This document shows positions 8,997-18,293 of a stretch of 64,000 bases of DNA, in pieces. Under the pieces are notes generated by a model. The model ran no database searches. It was given only the letters and a program-made list of their open reading frames with translations, and was not told where the DNA came from. The position numbers were made by a program, and so were the translations under genes. The number at the start of each line of letters is the position of its first letter. Position 1 is the stretch's first letter. This DNA comes from Cryobacterium roopkundense. Lineage in GTDB: Bacteria > Actinomycetota > Actinomycetes > Actinomycetales > Microbacteriaceae. The stretch lies in NCBI RefSeq assembly GCF_014200405.1, contig NZ_JACHBQ010000001.1:2666001-2730000 (forward strand), given 5' to 3'.

Positions 8997-9884
8997 TTAG
9001 AACTTCCTCCCCATGGAATTCAACCGCTCGATCCGATCCGCGATCGGCGGGTGCGTGGCAAACAGCTTCGCCATCGCGCCGGGCTTGAGCGGATCCGCGA
9101 TCCACAGGTGCGCCATCGAGGTGTTCTGCTTCTTCATCGGCCGGCCGTACTCGCCGAGCTTGTTCAGGGCGCTCGCGAGCGCGTCCGGATGCCGAGTAGT
9201 GAGCGCGCCGGTCGCATCCGCCAGGTACTCGCGCTGCCTCGAGACGGCCAGCTGCACCATCGTGGCGATCAGCGGAGCCACGACCATGGCGACGAGGCCG
9301 AAGACCATCACGACGGGGTTGCCATTGTTGTTATTGCCGCGGCCGAAGAAGGCCATACGCAGGAACATATCGGAGATGAAGCCGATGGCCACGACGAGCC
9401 CGAAGACCACCATAGACACCCGAATGTCGTAGTTGCGTACGTGACCCATCTCGTGGGCCATCACGCCCTCAAGCTCCGAGTCGTCCATGATGTCGAGCAG
9501 GCCGGTTGTCGCGGCGACGATGGCGTGCTGTGGGTCACGTCCCGTTGCGAAGGCGTTCGGAGCGGGGTCGTTGATGATGTAGACCTCGGGCATAGGCATG
9601 CCGGTCGCGATTGACAGGTTCTCGACCGTGCGCCAGAGCCGGGGGTTGTCGGACTTGCTCGTGAGCTTCACGCCACCGCTCATCGCAATGGCCTGTCGGC
9701 CCGCAGCGAAGTACTGGATGACCACGTACAGGCCCGCGATCACCACGACAGCGATGAAGAGGCCATAGCTGTTCCGAGGGCCGTACACAGCGTTCGCCAG
9801 CCACCCGAGGCCCGCGATGATCGCGAAGAAGAAGATCATGATGAAGACGGTGTTGCGTTTGTTTTTCGCAATCGCGCTATACAT
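8997..9884 (-). CDS. htpX: HtpX-type M48 zinc metalloprotease
   Basis: Membrane-bound protease of the M48B family that cleaves misfolded membrane proteins. The zinc-binding motif is HEMGH in GVMAHEMGHVRNYDIRVS; a downstream glutamate in REYLADATGA is the likely third ligand. Two hydrophobic segments lie near the N-terminus (about residues 14–56) and another two follow the HExxH motif. The 295-residue length is typical. It starts at ATG 9884, 12 bases after the lemA stop; lemA–htpX is a recurrent bacterial pair. Confidence 0.93.
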   Translation of the reverse strand: MYSAIAKNKRNTVFIMIFFFAIIAGLGWLANAVYGPRNSYGLFIAVVVIAGLYVVIQYFAAGRQAIAMSGGVKLTSKSDNPRLWRTVENLSIATGMPMPEVYIINDPAPNAFATGRDPQHAIVAATTGLLDIMDDSELEGVMAHEMGHVRNYDIRVSMVVFGLVVAIGFISDMFLRMAFFGRGNNNNGNPVVMVFGLVAMVVAPLIATMVQLAVSRQREYLADATGALTTRHPDALASALNKLGEYGRPMKKQNTSMAHLWIADPLKPGAMAKLFATHPPIADRIERLNSMGRKF

Positions 9885-9896
9885 CTGCGCTCCCGA

Positions 9897-10463
9897 CTAG
9901 AACTGCACGCGAGGCGGCTCCGCAATCGCTGCGGAGTCGGCCACCTCGAAGAAGTCACGTTCACTGAAGCCCAGGTTTCGGGCGAAGAGGTGGTTCGGGA
10001 AGACCTGGATCTTCGTGTTGAATTCGCGCACGCCACCGTTGTAGAACCGACGTGAGGCCTGAATCTTATCCTCGGTGTCGACGAGCTCACCCTGAAGCTG
10101 CAGGTAGTTCTGGCTCGCCTGCAGCTGCGGGTAGGCCTCGGCCACTGCGAAGATGCTCTTCAGCGCTGTCTGCATGTGATTCTCGGCCGCGGAGGCGTCG
10201 GCCGGACCCTGGGCCGACAGCGTCTCTGCACGCGCCTTCGTGACGTTCTCGAAGACCGACTTCTCGTGCGCCGCATAGCCCTTGACCGCTTCGATCAGGT
10301 TCGGAATGAGGTCGGCACGCCGCTTCAGCTGAACGGTGATGTCGCTCCAGGCCTCGTCGACGCGAACCTTGAAGGTCACGAGTGAGTTGTACGTCGCCCA
10401 GAGGTAGATGCCAGCGATGGCAACGATGACAACGACGATCAGGACCGGGATGAGCCAATTCAT
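9897..10463 (-). CDS. lemA: LemA family protein
   Basis: Small protein with one N-terminal membrane helix (about residues 2–24) and a long coiled-coil helical bundle. The conserved stretch VRVDEAWSDITVQLKRRADL and the LIPNLIEAVKGYAAHE segment identify the family. The biochemical role is unknown, but it is commonly encoded with HtpX. The start at ATG 10463 is chosen because AAGGAG lies eight bases upstream; a GTG nine codons earlier is less likely. Predicted 188 residues, transcribed ahead of htpX. Confidence 0.92.
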   Translation of the reverse strand: MNWLIPVLIVVVIVAIAGIYLWATYNSLVTFKVRVDEAWSDITVQLKRRADLIPNLIEAVKGYAAHEKSVFENVTKARAETLSAQGPADASAAENHMQTALKSIFAVAEAYPQLQASQNYLQLQGELVDTEDKIQASRRFYNGGVREFNTKIQVFPNHLFARNLGFSERDFFEVADSAAIAEPPRVQF

Positions 10464-10674
10464 GGCAGCGTCTCCTTGTAATTTGGGCACGGAAACACGA
10501 TATTAAGAGCCCCCGAGCGGTGCACCCCCATAGTAGCCAAGTGTTCTGAGGCTCCCCTCCGCTTCTCATAACACTCCAAGCTAAGTCGGAGGGTGCTCCC
10601 ACCGATCCGATTGTCACCTAATCGGCGCGTGACACGCCCTTGACGTGCCCCGCCGTTTGGCGAAGAGTTCACCC

Positions 10675-11430
10675 ATGACCATTCCCTCCGACACCGCCAT
10701 CTCTGTGCTGGAGCTGCACGTGCGCCGAGGAAAGCGTCCGGTGCTGCACGGGCTGAACCTCGACGTGCCGCGCGGCCAGGTCGTGGGCCTGCTCGGCCCG
10801 AGCGGATGCGGCAAGACCACGCTGATGCGGGCGATCGTGGGCGTGCAGGTCGTGCAATCCGGACGTGTGACCGTGCTCGGGGAACCAGCGGGGTCCCCGC
10901 CGCTCCGCCGCCGGGTGGGCTACGTCACGCAGGACGCAAGCGTGTACGACGACCTCACTGTGCGGCAGAACCTCCAGTATTTCCGAGCCGTGGCGGGGGC
11001 TCCCCGCACCGACGTCGAGCGGGTCATCGCCCTCACCGACCTCGGCGCACAGGGCGGCCAGCTGGCTGGATCCCTGTCTGGCGGCCAACGCAGCAGAGTC
11101 TCACTCGCCGGAGCCCTGCTCGGATCCCCCGACTTGCTTGTGCTCGACGAGCCGACGGTCGGGCTTGACCCGGTTCTGCGCGTGGAGTTGTGGTCACTGT
11201 TCCACCGACTGGCAGCCGGGGGAACAAGCCTTCTCGTCTCGAGCCACGTCATGGACGAGGCCACGCGCTGCGACCGACTCCTGCTGATGCGCGACGGCGA
11301 GATCCTTGCCGACGACACGCCGAGTGCCCTGCTCGCAGCCACTGCAACCGCCGACATGGAGCAGGCGTTCCTTGTGCTGATCGGGCGACATCCGCTCACA
11401 CACGGTTCTGAAGAGGGCGTCGGCTCATGA
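10675..11430 (+). CDS. ABC exporter ATP-binding protein (drug/ABC-2 type)
   Basis: ATPase partner of the ABC-2 permease that follows. Walker A is GPSGCGKTTL, the signature LSGGQRSRVSLAGALL, Walker B LLVLDEPTVGLDP and the H-loop VSSHVMDEA. This arrangement is typical of DrrA-like exporters. ATG at 10675 gives 251 residues; a GTG at 10645 would add ten residues. The stop overlaps the permease start as ATGA, so translation is coupled. Substrate unknown. Confidence 0.9.
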   Translation: MTIPSDTAISVLELHVRRGKRPVLHGLNLDVPRGQVVGLLGPSGCGKTTLMRAIVGVQVVQSGRVTVLGEPAGSPPLRRRVGYVTQDASVYDDLTVRQNLQYFRAVAGAPRTDVERVIALTDLGAQGGQLAGSLSGGQRSRVSLAGALLGSPDLLVLDEPTVGLDPVLRVELWSLFHRLAAGGTSLLVSSHVMDEATRCDRLLLMRDGEILADDTPSALLAATATADMEQAFLVLIGRHPLTHGSEEGVGS

Positions 11431-12161
11431 CGCCCGCCCGCACGCTCGCCACTGCCGGTCGCATTCTCACCCAGATTCGCCACGATCCGAGAACCATTGT
11501 GCTGCTTCTCGTGGTGCCGAGCCTGCTGATCGGGCTCATCGCCTGGATCTTCTCCGACACGTCGACCTTCGAGACCGTCGGACCGGCCATGATCGCCCTG
11601 TTCCCTTTCATCGTGATGTTCTTGGTGACGAGCATCACGACCCTGCGCGAACGCCGTACCGGAACCTTGGAGCGCCTGCTCTCAATGCCGTTGGGAAAGG
11701 GCGATCTGATCCTCGGTTATACACTCGCTTTCGGCCTGCTCGCGACGCTGCAGTCCGCCGTGGCGGTGGGCTTCGCGGTGGGCGTGTGCGGCCTCGAGAT
11801 TGTGGGGTCGTTGTGGCTGCTGCTCGCCGTGGCCGTAGCGGATGCCGTGCTCGGCACGGCCCTGGGACTGCTCGCGAGCGCCTTCGCCCGCACCGAATTC
11901 CAGGTCGTACAGTTCATGCCACTGTTGGTCTTTCCGCAGATTTTGCTCGGGGGTATTTTCCTGCCGCGGGACCAACTGCCGGATGTGCTTCAAGCAATCA
12001 GCGATTGGCTGCCGCTTTCCCACGCGATCGACGCCCTGCGGGCCGTGGCCACCGGCTCGGAAGACGACGCGTATGTGCTCGGCGAGCTGCTGATCATCGG
12101 CGCCTGGATCGTGGGCGCCGTGGTGCTCGGCTCGATCACCTTGCGCCGCCGCACCCCCTAG
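11427..12161 (+). CDS. ABC-2 type permease
   Basis: Membrane component of the exporter, 244 residues with six predicted membrane helices. The region RERRTGTLERLLSMPLGKGDLILGY is the usual cytoplasmic coupling segment of ABC-2 permeases, and ILLGGIFLPRDQLPDVLQ precedes the final helices. Starts at ATG 11427 overlapping the ATPase stop. Convergent with the GH1 gene, whose stop lies only three bases beyond. Confidence 0.9.
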   Translation: MTPARTLATAGRILTQIRHDPRTIVLLLVVPSLLIGLIAWIFSDTSTFETVGPAMIALFPFIVMFLVTSITTLRERRTGTLERLLSMPLGKGDLILGYTLAFGLLATLQSAVAVGFAVGVCGLEIVGSLWLLLAVAVADAVLGTALGLLASAFARTEFQVVQFMPLLVFPQILLGGIFLPRDQLPDVLQAISDWLPLSHAIDALRAVATGSEDDAYVLGELLIIGAWIVGAVVLGSITLRRRTP

Positions 12162-12164
12162 CTC

Positions 12165-13658
12165 TCAGCGGGCGGCGAGGACCTTCTGGAGCCAGCGGTA
12201 GGAGTCCTTAGGAGTGCGGGTGGTCATCCCGTCTGAAAACGACACGTGCACGAGGCCGTAGCGCTGCGTATAGCCGGCCGACCATTCGAAGCCGTCGAGC
12301 AACGATCGTACGAAGAACCCGCGCAGGTCCACCCCCGCGGCCGCCCCGCCCGGGCGCACCGCATTCACGGCCGCCTGCAGGTGCTCGGCGACGTAGTCGA
12401 TGCGCAGCGGATCGTGCACGGCCCCGCGCTCGTCGGCCTGGTCGGAGAAGCCGGCCCCGAGCGTCGTGACGTACACCGGCGGGAGGACATCGCCGTAGCG
12501 GGTCTGCAGCTCGGCGAGCGCCACACCGAGGTACTCCGGGGCGTTCACGTGCCCGGCCCCGGTGACGGGGAACTCCCGGAACGCGGTGGGATGGAAGGGA
12601 AACGCCGGCGCGACGGGGGCCGGATCGTCCCGGCTCACGATACGGCCCGTTCCCGCGGCGATCCGGGTCGGTTCCATATAGCTCAAGCCGTAGAAATCGA
12701 GCGGCTGGTGAATAACGGCGAGGTCGGCGGGGTCGGCTTCGAGCAGACCGCGCAGCTCGACGGCGAAGGGCTCGAGCGGGTCGGGATACCGGCCGAGCAG
12801 CACTGGATCGGCGAAGATCCGGTTGTGCAGCAGGTCGGAGAGCGCGGCGTACGAGCGGTCCTGTTCCCGGTCGGTCAGCGACTCGACCGGGGAATGGGCG
12901 TTGGAGAGGCCGATCCGGCCACGGACATCCGCTGCCCGAAGCCCCTGCACGGCGAGGCCGTGCGCGAGCAGCTGGTGGTGTGCGGCCGGCAGAGCGTCGA
13001 AGAGCAGGGAACGGCCCGGCGCCTGGGTGCCGAGCGCGTAGCCGTTCAACATAACCGTGGCGGGCTCCTCGAGCGTCACCCACGAGTCGATCCGATCCCC
13101 GAGCGCCTCCCCCACCGCGTGGGCATAGTCGCCGAAGCGACCGGCTGTGTCCCGGTTCAGCCAGCCTCCGCGCAGAGCGGTCGGGGTGTCCCAGTGCGAG
13201 AGCGTGGCCATCGGGCTGATGCCGTGGGCCAGGAGCGCGTCGAGCAACTGGTCGTAGAAGGCGAGGCCGTTGCGGTGGAGTGCGCCGCGTCCGTCGGGCT
13301 GCAAGCGCGGCCACGCGAGCGAGAATCGGTAGGCGTCGACCCCGAGTTCCCGCAGCAGGGTGGCGTCTTCAGCGAACTTGGCCAGGTGGTCGGCACCGAT
13401 GGACGCGTTCGACCCGTCCACGATTCGGCCAGCTCCGGCGGTGAAGGTGTCCCACACCGAGTCGCCACGACCCCCGTCGCGCGCGGCGCCCTCGACCTGG
13501 AAGGCCGACGACGACACTCCCATCACGAATCCGTCGGGCAGAAAATCGCCCAACTCGCTCGCGCGGTGCGGCCAGTCGCGCTGCTCTGACGCGGTTCGCT
13601 TCGCGCGGGTGGGTGTGGCGCGGGTGGGGTTCGCGGGGGTGCGAGGAATCATGGTCAC
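12165..13658 (-). CDS. GH1 (β-glucosidase-like) protein lacking the nucleophile
   Basis: Full-length family 1 glycoside hydrolase fold, 497 residues. The N-terminal GVSSSAFQVEGA, the WPRLQPDG strand and the C-terminal SLLDGFEWSAGY / RYGLVHV blocks are intact. The acid/base motif, normally T-x-NEP, reads TLEEP (Glu198 kept, Asn replaced by Glu). The nucleophile motif, normally [IV]TENG, reads VTTLG, so Thr399 replaces the catalytic glutamate. A classical retaining mechanism is therefore unlikely; it may bind sugars, act as a transglycosylase variant, or be degenerate. The GTG start at 13658 overlaps the stop of the flavoprotein gene (GTGA); ATG at 13652 is an alternative. Confidence 0.85.
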   Translation of the reverse strand: MTMIPRTPANPTRATPTRAKRTASEQRDWPHRASELGDFLPDGFVMGVSSSAFQVEGAARDGGRGDSVWDTFTAGAGRIVDGSNASIGADHLAKFAEDATLLRELGVDAYRFSLAWPRLQPDGRGALHRNGLAFYDQLLDALLAHGISPMATLSHWDTPTALRGGWLNRDTAGRFGDYAHAVGEALGDRIDSWVTLEEPATVMLNGYALGTQAPGRSLLFDALPAAHHQLLAHGLAVQGLRAADVRGRIGLSNAHSPVESLTDREQDRSYAALSDLLHNRIFADPVLLGRYPDPLEPFAVELRGLLEADPADLAVIHQPLDFYGLSYMEPTRIAAGTGRIVSRDDPAPVAPAFPFHPTAFREFPVTGAGHVNAPEYLGVALAELQTRYGDVLPPVYVTTLGAGFSDQADERGAVHDPLRIDYVAEHLQAAVNAVRPGGAAAGVDLRGFFVRSLLDGFEWSAGYTQRYGLVHVSFSDGMTTRTPKDSYRWLQKVLAAR

Positions 13659-14968
13659 GGGCCGAGGACTCTTTCCAGATAGCTGTTGGTGAAGCGGCGC
13701 TCCGGGTCGAGCCTGTCACGAACCGCGAGAAAGTCGTCGAAATGCGGGTACCGGCCCCGCAGCGCGTCGGCCTTCTGGTAGTGAAGTTTTCCCCAGTGCG
13801 GGCGCCCGCCGTAGCCGATCATGATCTGCTCGACCGCACGGAAGTACTCCTCCGGGTCTTCGCGCACGTAACGGTGCACCGAGACGTAGCCAGTGTCCCG
13901 ACCGTAGGCCGGCGACAGCCAGAGGTCGTCGGCCGCGGCAGACCGCACCTCGATCGGAAAGGAGATCCGCCATCCACGTGCCTCGATGAACCGGCGCACC
14001 GCGCGCACGGCCTCGGGCACCCGGTCACGGGGCAGGGCGTATTCCATCTCACGGAAGCGCACGGCGCGGTTGGTGGCGAAAACGCGCGTGGAGGCATCCG
14101 TGAATTGACGGTTGCCCGTGGAGCGCGCCGACAGCCGGGCGAGCGACGGCACGAGCGCGGGCAGGGCCGTTCCCACCGCGCACACGCCTCGGTAAACCCC
14201 GTTTGCCAGCAGTTCATTGTCGATCCACCGGGACACGCGGTGCGCCCGGGCAGCCGGCCGGGGTTCAACCACTCGCGTGTTGGTTTTTGTCAGTGCCGTG
14301 TCGGTGTGCGGGAACCAGAAGAACTCGAAGTGATCGTGCGTCCGTGATCGCCGCACGAAGTCCTCAAGCACGGCATCGAGCGGTTCTGATCTCTGATCGG
14401 AATGAAGCTGGAAGCGGGGAACGCACTGGATAGTGACGTCCACGATGATGCCGAGGGCCCCGAGACCGAGGCGCACGGCAGGGAGTATCTCGGTGTTCTC
14501 CGTGTCGCTCACCCGCAGGAGCGTGCCGTCGGCGGTTACGAGAGTAAGCCCCGTCACCTGACTCGCCAGGCCGACAAAGCCCCCGCCCGTTCCGTGCGTG
14601 CCGGTGGAAATCGCCCCGGCGACCGTCTGTCGGTCGATGTCGCCGAGGTTCGCCAGAGCGAGGCCGTGGTCGTCGAGAAGGCGGCCCAGCCTGTGCAGGG
14701 GCAGCCCCGCCGCCACTGTCACCCGGGCGGCGGGCACATCGATCTCGATCAGGCCCCCGAGGTCGTAAAGATCGAGCTGCACACCGGGTGCCACAGCGAT
14801 GCCGGTGAAGCTGTGACCCGTTCCGACCGCTTTTATTCTCAGGCCAGCACGGATCGCGGCCCGAACGGAGCGCTGCACTGCGCCCACTGTCGCCGGCCGC
14901 TCGACGCGCACTGGGCGCACCGACTCGGTGCGCGCCCAGTTGCGCCAGGGGGGCTGCCGGAGAATCAT
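13655..14968 (-). CDS. FAD-linked aldonolactone oxidase family protein
   Basis: VAO-type flavoprotein related to L-gulono-/D-arabinono-1,4-lactone oxidases and dehydrogenases, 437 residues. The FAD-binding PCMH domain occupies about residues 15–185 with KAVGTGHSFTGIA and STGTHGTGGG. The C-terminal ALO domain follows, ending in HWGKLHYQKADALRGRYPHFDDF. The N-terminal WRNWARTE is typical. It probably oxidises an aldonolactone or sugar alcohol. It is the first gene of a two-gene unit with the GH1 protein, overlapping by four bases. Confidence 0.88.
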   Translation of the reverse strand: MILRQPPWRNWARTESVRPVRVERPATVGAVQRSVRAAIRAGLRIKAVGTGHSFTGIAVAPGVQLDLYDLGGLIEIDVPAARVTVAAGLPLHRLGRLLDDHGLALANLGDIDRQTVAGAISTGTHGTGGGFVGLASQVTGLTLVTADGTLLRVSDTENTEILPAVRLGLGALGIIVDVTIQCVPRFQLHSDQRSEPLDAVLEDFVRRSRTHDHFEFFWFPHTDTALTKTNTRVVEPRPAARAHRVSRWIDNELLANGVYRGVCAVGTALPALVPSLARLSARSTGNRQFTDASTRVFATNRAVRFREMEYALPRDRVPEAVRAVRRFIEARGWRISFPIEVRSAAADDLWLSPAYGRDTGYVSVHRYVREDPEEYFRAVEQIMIGYGGRPHWGKLHYQKADALRGRYPHFDDFLAVRDRLDPERRFTNSYLERVLGP

Positions 14969-15116
14969 TGAAAACCCTCGTCCACTGGCCGCAGAATGAT
15001 CCCGTTCATCGCCGCCTACTCATCTGAAAAACCGTCCGTCGGTAGGCTTCGCGTCTGAAACCGGTAATGTTACGTGGCAGATTGACTTTGAGCGTCTCGC
15101 CCCGTCAAATAGGGTT

Positions 15117-17291
15117 GTGGGCCCTGTCACTTCAGCCAAACTTATCGCCTCTCCGGTGTCGTCGGCGCGACAACGGATGCGCCGCGCTGCCCTTCTCTGC
15201 CTGATCACCTTCGCGACTTCCCTTATTGCCGTTTCCGCACCCCTGCAGGCTCCGGCCGCTTCCGCCATGACGCCGGCGACAACCGAGGCCGTCGAACCGG
15301 CCCCTGAAGCCACGCCGAGCGCGGACCCCGTGGCCGCGCCCACACTAGACAGTCCCTCCCCCGGCATCTTCATCGGAAAGTCGACCACGACAGTATCTGG
15401 AACGCGTGATGCCTCCTCGGAGGTGCAATTGCTGTCCCCCTCCGGCGGGGATCCGCTGTGCATCATCGCCCCGGACGGCAGCACTACCTGGAGCTGCTCG
15501 AATGCCCGGTTGCCGAACTCCTCTGCCGTCACGCTGCGCGTCGTCGTCAGCGGCAATCCGACTCTGTTCGATGAAATCACTGTCGCTGTGCTCGGCGCCC
15601 CCACTGTCACGGGCGGCCCCACCGGCCAGGGCTCGTCGAACGGCCTCGTTCGCGGCACGGGCTACCCCGGCGCATCCGTCACGGCCTCAGTCGCGAACGG
15701 CATCTCGTGCACCTCGCAGGCGGACGGTTCCGGCGCGTGGGCGTGCCACCTGGACGGCCTGGAGTCCAGCGGAAACCGGGAGGTCACGGCGAGCCAGCTG
15801 ACGGGCTACAGCAGCCCGTCATCATCGAACTCGAGCGCCGGAGTGATGATCTCCTTCGACCTCGACCGGCCCGACGCGCCCGTCATCACGTCGCCTGGCC
15901 GCGGTGCCCAGATTCCCGTCGCCGGCACGACGTACACGGGCACGGGTGAAAGCGGCGCCACCGTGACCGTCTTCGCCGGACCGTATTCGGTGTGTTCGGC
16001 CCCGGTGACCAACGGAGCCTGGAGTTGCTCAGCCGGCGGAGTAGCCGCCGGGTCGTACTCCCTTGTCGCCGTGCAGCAGGACGTCGCCGGCAACGTGAGC
16101 GCCGGCAGCGCAGCCGTCACCGTCACCTACGTGCAGCCGTCGACTCCGTCCCCGTCCCAGAGCACACCTCCCACCGCTGGCGGGTCGGCCACCACAGACC
16201 CCACCGCCAGCTCCGAGCCGTCGGCCTCGGCGACGGCGGACGCCGTACCCCCCGTCGCGGTGCCCGGACCCACCGCATCCGCTTCGAGCGAACCTCCGAG
16301 CGCCTCCGGGTTCGGCGCGGGACCCTGGAACTACCCCACACGCTTCACCACGGCTGTGACCTCGCCGTGGGCAAGCGCTTCATTCCCGTGGTTGCAGGCC
16401 GTTCTCCTCGCGCTCGGAGCTGTGGTGCTGTTGGCAATTCCGTCCCGGCTGCTCGCCGGCACCATCTCCCGGGCACGCGGCGGACGCCCGCTCTGGGGCG
16501 CCACCTCGATCGCGGGACGCAACCGCGCCCGGGATGAGTTTGAGACGGCACCGACCGTGCAGTGGAACCGCTGGCTGCTCGGCGGCGCGGCACTCGTGGC
16601 GGCCGCGACCCTCGTGATGCTGTCGGGGCCCGTCATCTCCCAGCCCGCGTACCTGCGCCTACTTCTTGCCGTGGTCGTGGCGCTTCTGCTCGTCAACCTC
16701 GCGGCCGCACTCGTGCCACTGCTGTGGAGTTCCCGCGTCATGCACATCGACGCGACCATAACCTTCCTGCCCCGCTACCTGGTGCTCGTCGCGGTGGCGG
16801 CCATCGGATCCCGCGTGCTCGACATCCATCCCGCTCTCTTGTTCGGGCTGTTGGGCAGTGTCACCGTGGCCGCGGGGCCGACCCTGGCCCAACGGGGGCA
16901 ACTCGCCTCAGTGCGCGCCGCAAGCCTCGTGATGCTGGCCATCGTCGGCTGGTTCGGCCTGGGCCTGCTCCCCCCGGCTACCGGATTTCTGACTGCCTTC
17001 TTCGCCGAGGTAGCGAACACAGTCGTGCTCGCGGCGATCGGCTCGGCTGTCCTCGTGCTCGTTCCCATCGGCCGCACCAGCGGCCGGAGTGTGCTGGCCT
17101 GGTCCCCGCCGGTGTGGGCGGGCCTGATGGTCGTGTCGTTCACACTGCTGTTCGCCGTGCTGTCGCCCGTGATCGAGGTGTGGCAGTCGGCGGGAACCGT
17201 GCCGCTGCTGTGGGTGGCTGCGGGAGTGTTTGCCGCGCTGAGCGCCGGCGCCTGGGCCTGGCAACGCTTCGTGGCTCCGGCGGGCCTCTGA
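15117..17291 (+). CDS. Secreted Ig-like repeat protein with polytopic C-terminal membrane domain
   Basis: No known function. The signal sequence is centred on RRAALLCLITFATSLIAVSA. The extracytoplasmic part has about three Ig-like repeats (residues about 75–330) with shared features such as VSGTRDASSEV, VRGTGYPGASVT and YTGTGESGATVT, each ending in a CxxxxDGS/W-x-C-type strand. A Pro/Ser/Thr-rich linker follows (about 340–405), then some eight to nine membrane helices. GTG at 15117 is one start; ATG at 15177 gives a cleaner signal peptide. TTGACT at 15082 may be part of the promoter. Possibly a cell-surface anchor or sensor; this is inference. Confidence 0.75.
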   Translation: MGPVTSAKLIASPVSSARQRMRRAALLCLITFATSLIAVSAPLQAPAASAMTPATTEAVEPAPEATPSADPVAAPTLDSPSPGIFIGKSTTTVSGTRDASSEVQLLSPSGGDPLCIIAPDGSTTWSCSNARLPNSSAVTLRVVVSGNPTLFDEITVAVLGAPTVTGGPTGQGSSNGLVRGTGYPGASVTASVANGISCTSQADGSGAWACHLDGLESSGNREVTASQLTGYSSPSSSNSSAGVMISFDLDRPDAPVITSPGRGAQIPVAGTTYTGTGESGATVTVFAGPYSVCSAPVTNGAWSCSAGGVAAGSYSLVAVQQDVAGNVSAGSAAVTVTYVQPSTPSPSQSTPPTAGGSATTDPTASSEPSASATADAVPPVAVPGPTASASSEPPSASGFGAGPWNYPTRFTTAVTSPWASASFPWLQAVLLALGAVVLLAIPSRLLAGTISRARGGRPLWGATSIAGRNRARDEFETAPTVQWNRWLLGGAALVAAATLVMLSGPVISQPAYLRLLLAVVVALLLVNLAAALVPLLWSSRVMHIDATITFLPRYLVLVAVAAIGSRVLDIHPALLFGLLGSVTVAAGPTLAQRGQLASVRAASLVMLAIVGWFGLGLLPPATGFLTAFFAEVANTVVLAAIGSAVLVLVPIGRTSGRSVLAWSPPVWAGLMVVSFTLLFAVLSPVIEVWQSAGTVPLLWVAAGVFAALSAGAWAWQRFVAPAGL

Positions 17292-17310
17292 CGCGCGCTA
17301 TCGTTCAGGA

Positions 17311-18237
17311 GTGCGCTTAGGAGTCCTCGACGTCGGGTCGAACACCGTCCATCTGCTGGTTGTCGACGCCCATACGGGCGCTCCCCCGCTGCCCATGGCC
17401 TCGGATAAGGCTGTTCTGCGGCTGATGAGGTACATCACGCCCGATGGTGCGATCAACGACGAGGGCGTGGCCGCAGTGCTCACGTCGGTGCAAAATGCCG
17501 CCGATTTCGCGAGCCGCCACAACATTGACGAGCTCTTGCCGTTCGCGACATCCGCTCTGCGCGAGGCCACCAACGGGCCCGAGTTGCTGGAACGGGTCGA
17601 GCGCGAGACCGGTGTGGCATTGCAGGTGCTGTCCGGGGAAGACGAAGCCAGACTCACCTTTCTGGCCGTGCGCCGCTGGTACGGCTGGTCGGCCGAAAAC
17701 ATTCTGCTCTTTGATATCGGCGGCGGGTCGCTCGAGATCGCAGCCGGAGCGAACGAGATTCCCGAGGTCGCCCTCTCCCTGCCGCTCGGCGCGGGACGCA
17801 CCACGATTGGTTTTCTGCACCACGATCCGCCCCTGCCAGACGAGGTGAACGCACTGCGCGTGCACGCCGCATCAGTGCTCAAGGACGCCGTGGGCGCCTT
17901 TGCCGCCCTTCCTGCCCCGCACCACATCGTGGGGTCGTCCAAGGCCATCCGTTCCCTGGCCCGGCTGGCGGGCTCCACGTCGGACGGCGTCGGGTCCGGC
18001 GACCGCCTGCGGCTCGGCCGTGCTCAGCTCAATGATTGGGTGCCTCGCCTCGCGCGCATTCCAGCGGATGCCCGACCGGCGCTGCCTGGAATCACCGCCG
18101 ACCGCACCTTTCAGATCGTGGCCGGCGGAATCGTTCTGGGCGAGGCAATGGCAGCCTTCAAGGCCGACGAGCTTGAGGTCTCTCCATGGGCCCTGCGCGA
18201 GGGAATCATCCTGCGGTACCTCGACCGCCTTACCTAG
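17311..18237 (+). CDS. Ppx/GppA phosphatase family protein
   Basis: Exopolyphosphatase / pppGpp phosphatase family member, 308 residues, with the ASKHA fold. The first phosphate loop is LDVGSNTVHLLV, the second is LLFDIGGGSLEIA, with SALREATN and the catalytic-glutamate segment LSGEDEARLTF between. This is the short actinobacterial type without the C-terminal HD domain. GTG at 17311 has TATCGT six bases upstream, so a leaderless message is possible. In many Actinobacteria a Ppx gene follows DUF501; here it is separate. Confidence 0.9.
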   Translation: MRLGVLDVGSNTVHLLVVDAHTGAPPLPMASDKAVLRLMRYITPDGAINDEGVAAVLTSVQNAADFASRHNIDELLPFATSALREATNGPELLERVERETGVALQVLSGEDEARLTFLAVRRWYGWSAENILLFDIGGGSLEIAAGANEIPEVALSLPLGAGRTTIGFLHHDPPLPDEVNALRVHAASVLKDAVGAFAALPAPHHIVGSSKAIRSLARLAGSTSDGVGSGDRLRLGRAQLNDWVPRLARIPADARPALPGITADRTFQIVAGGIVLGEAMAAFKADELEVSPWALREGIILRYLDRLT

Positions 18238-18293
18238 CCCCGTTCCGGGGGCGCGACTAAGCTTTCAAGCTCTCGCACTGAAAGGGACCCCCG

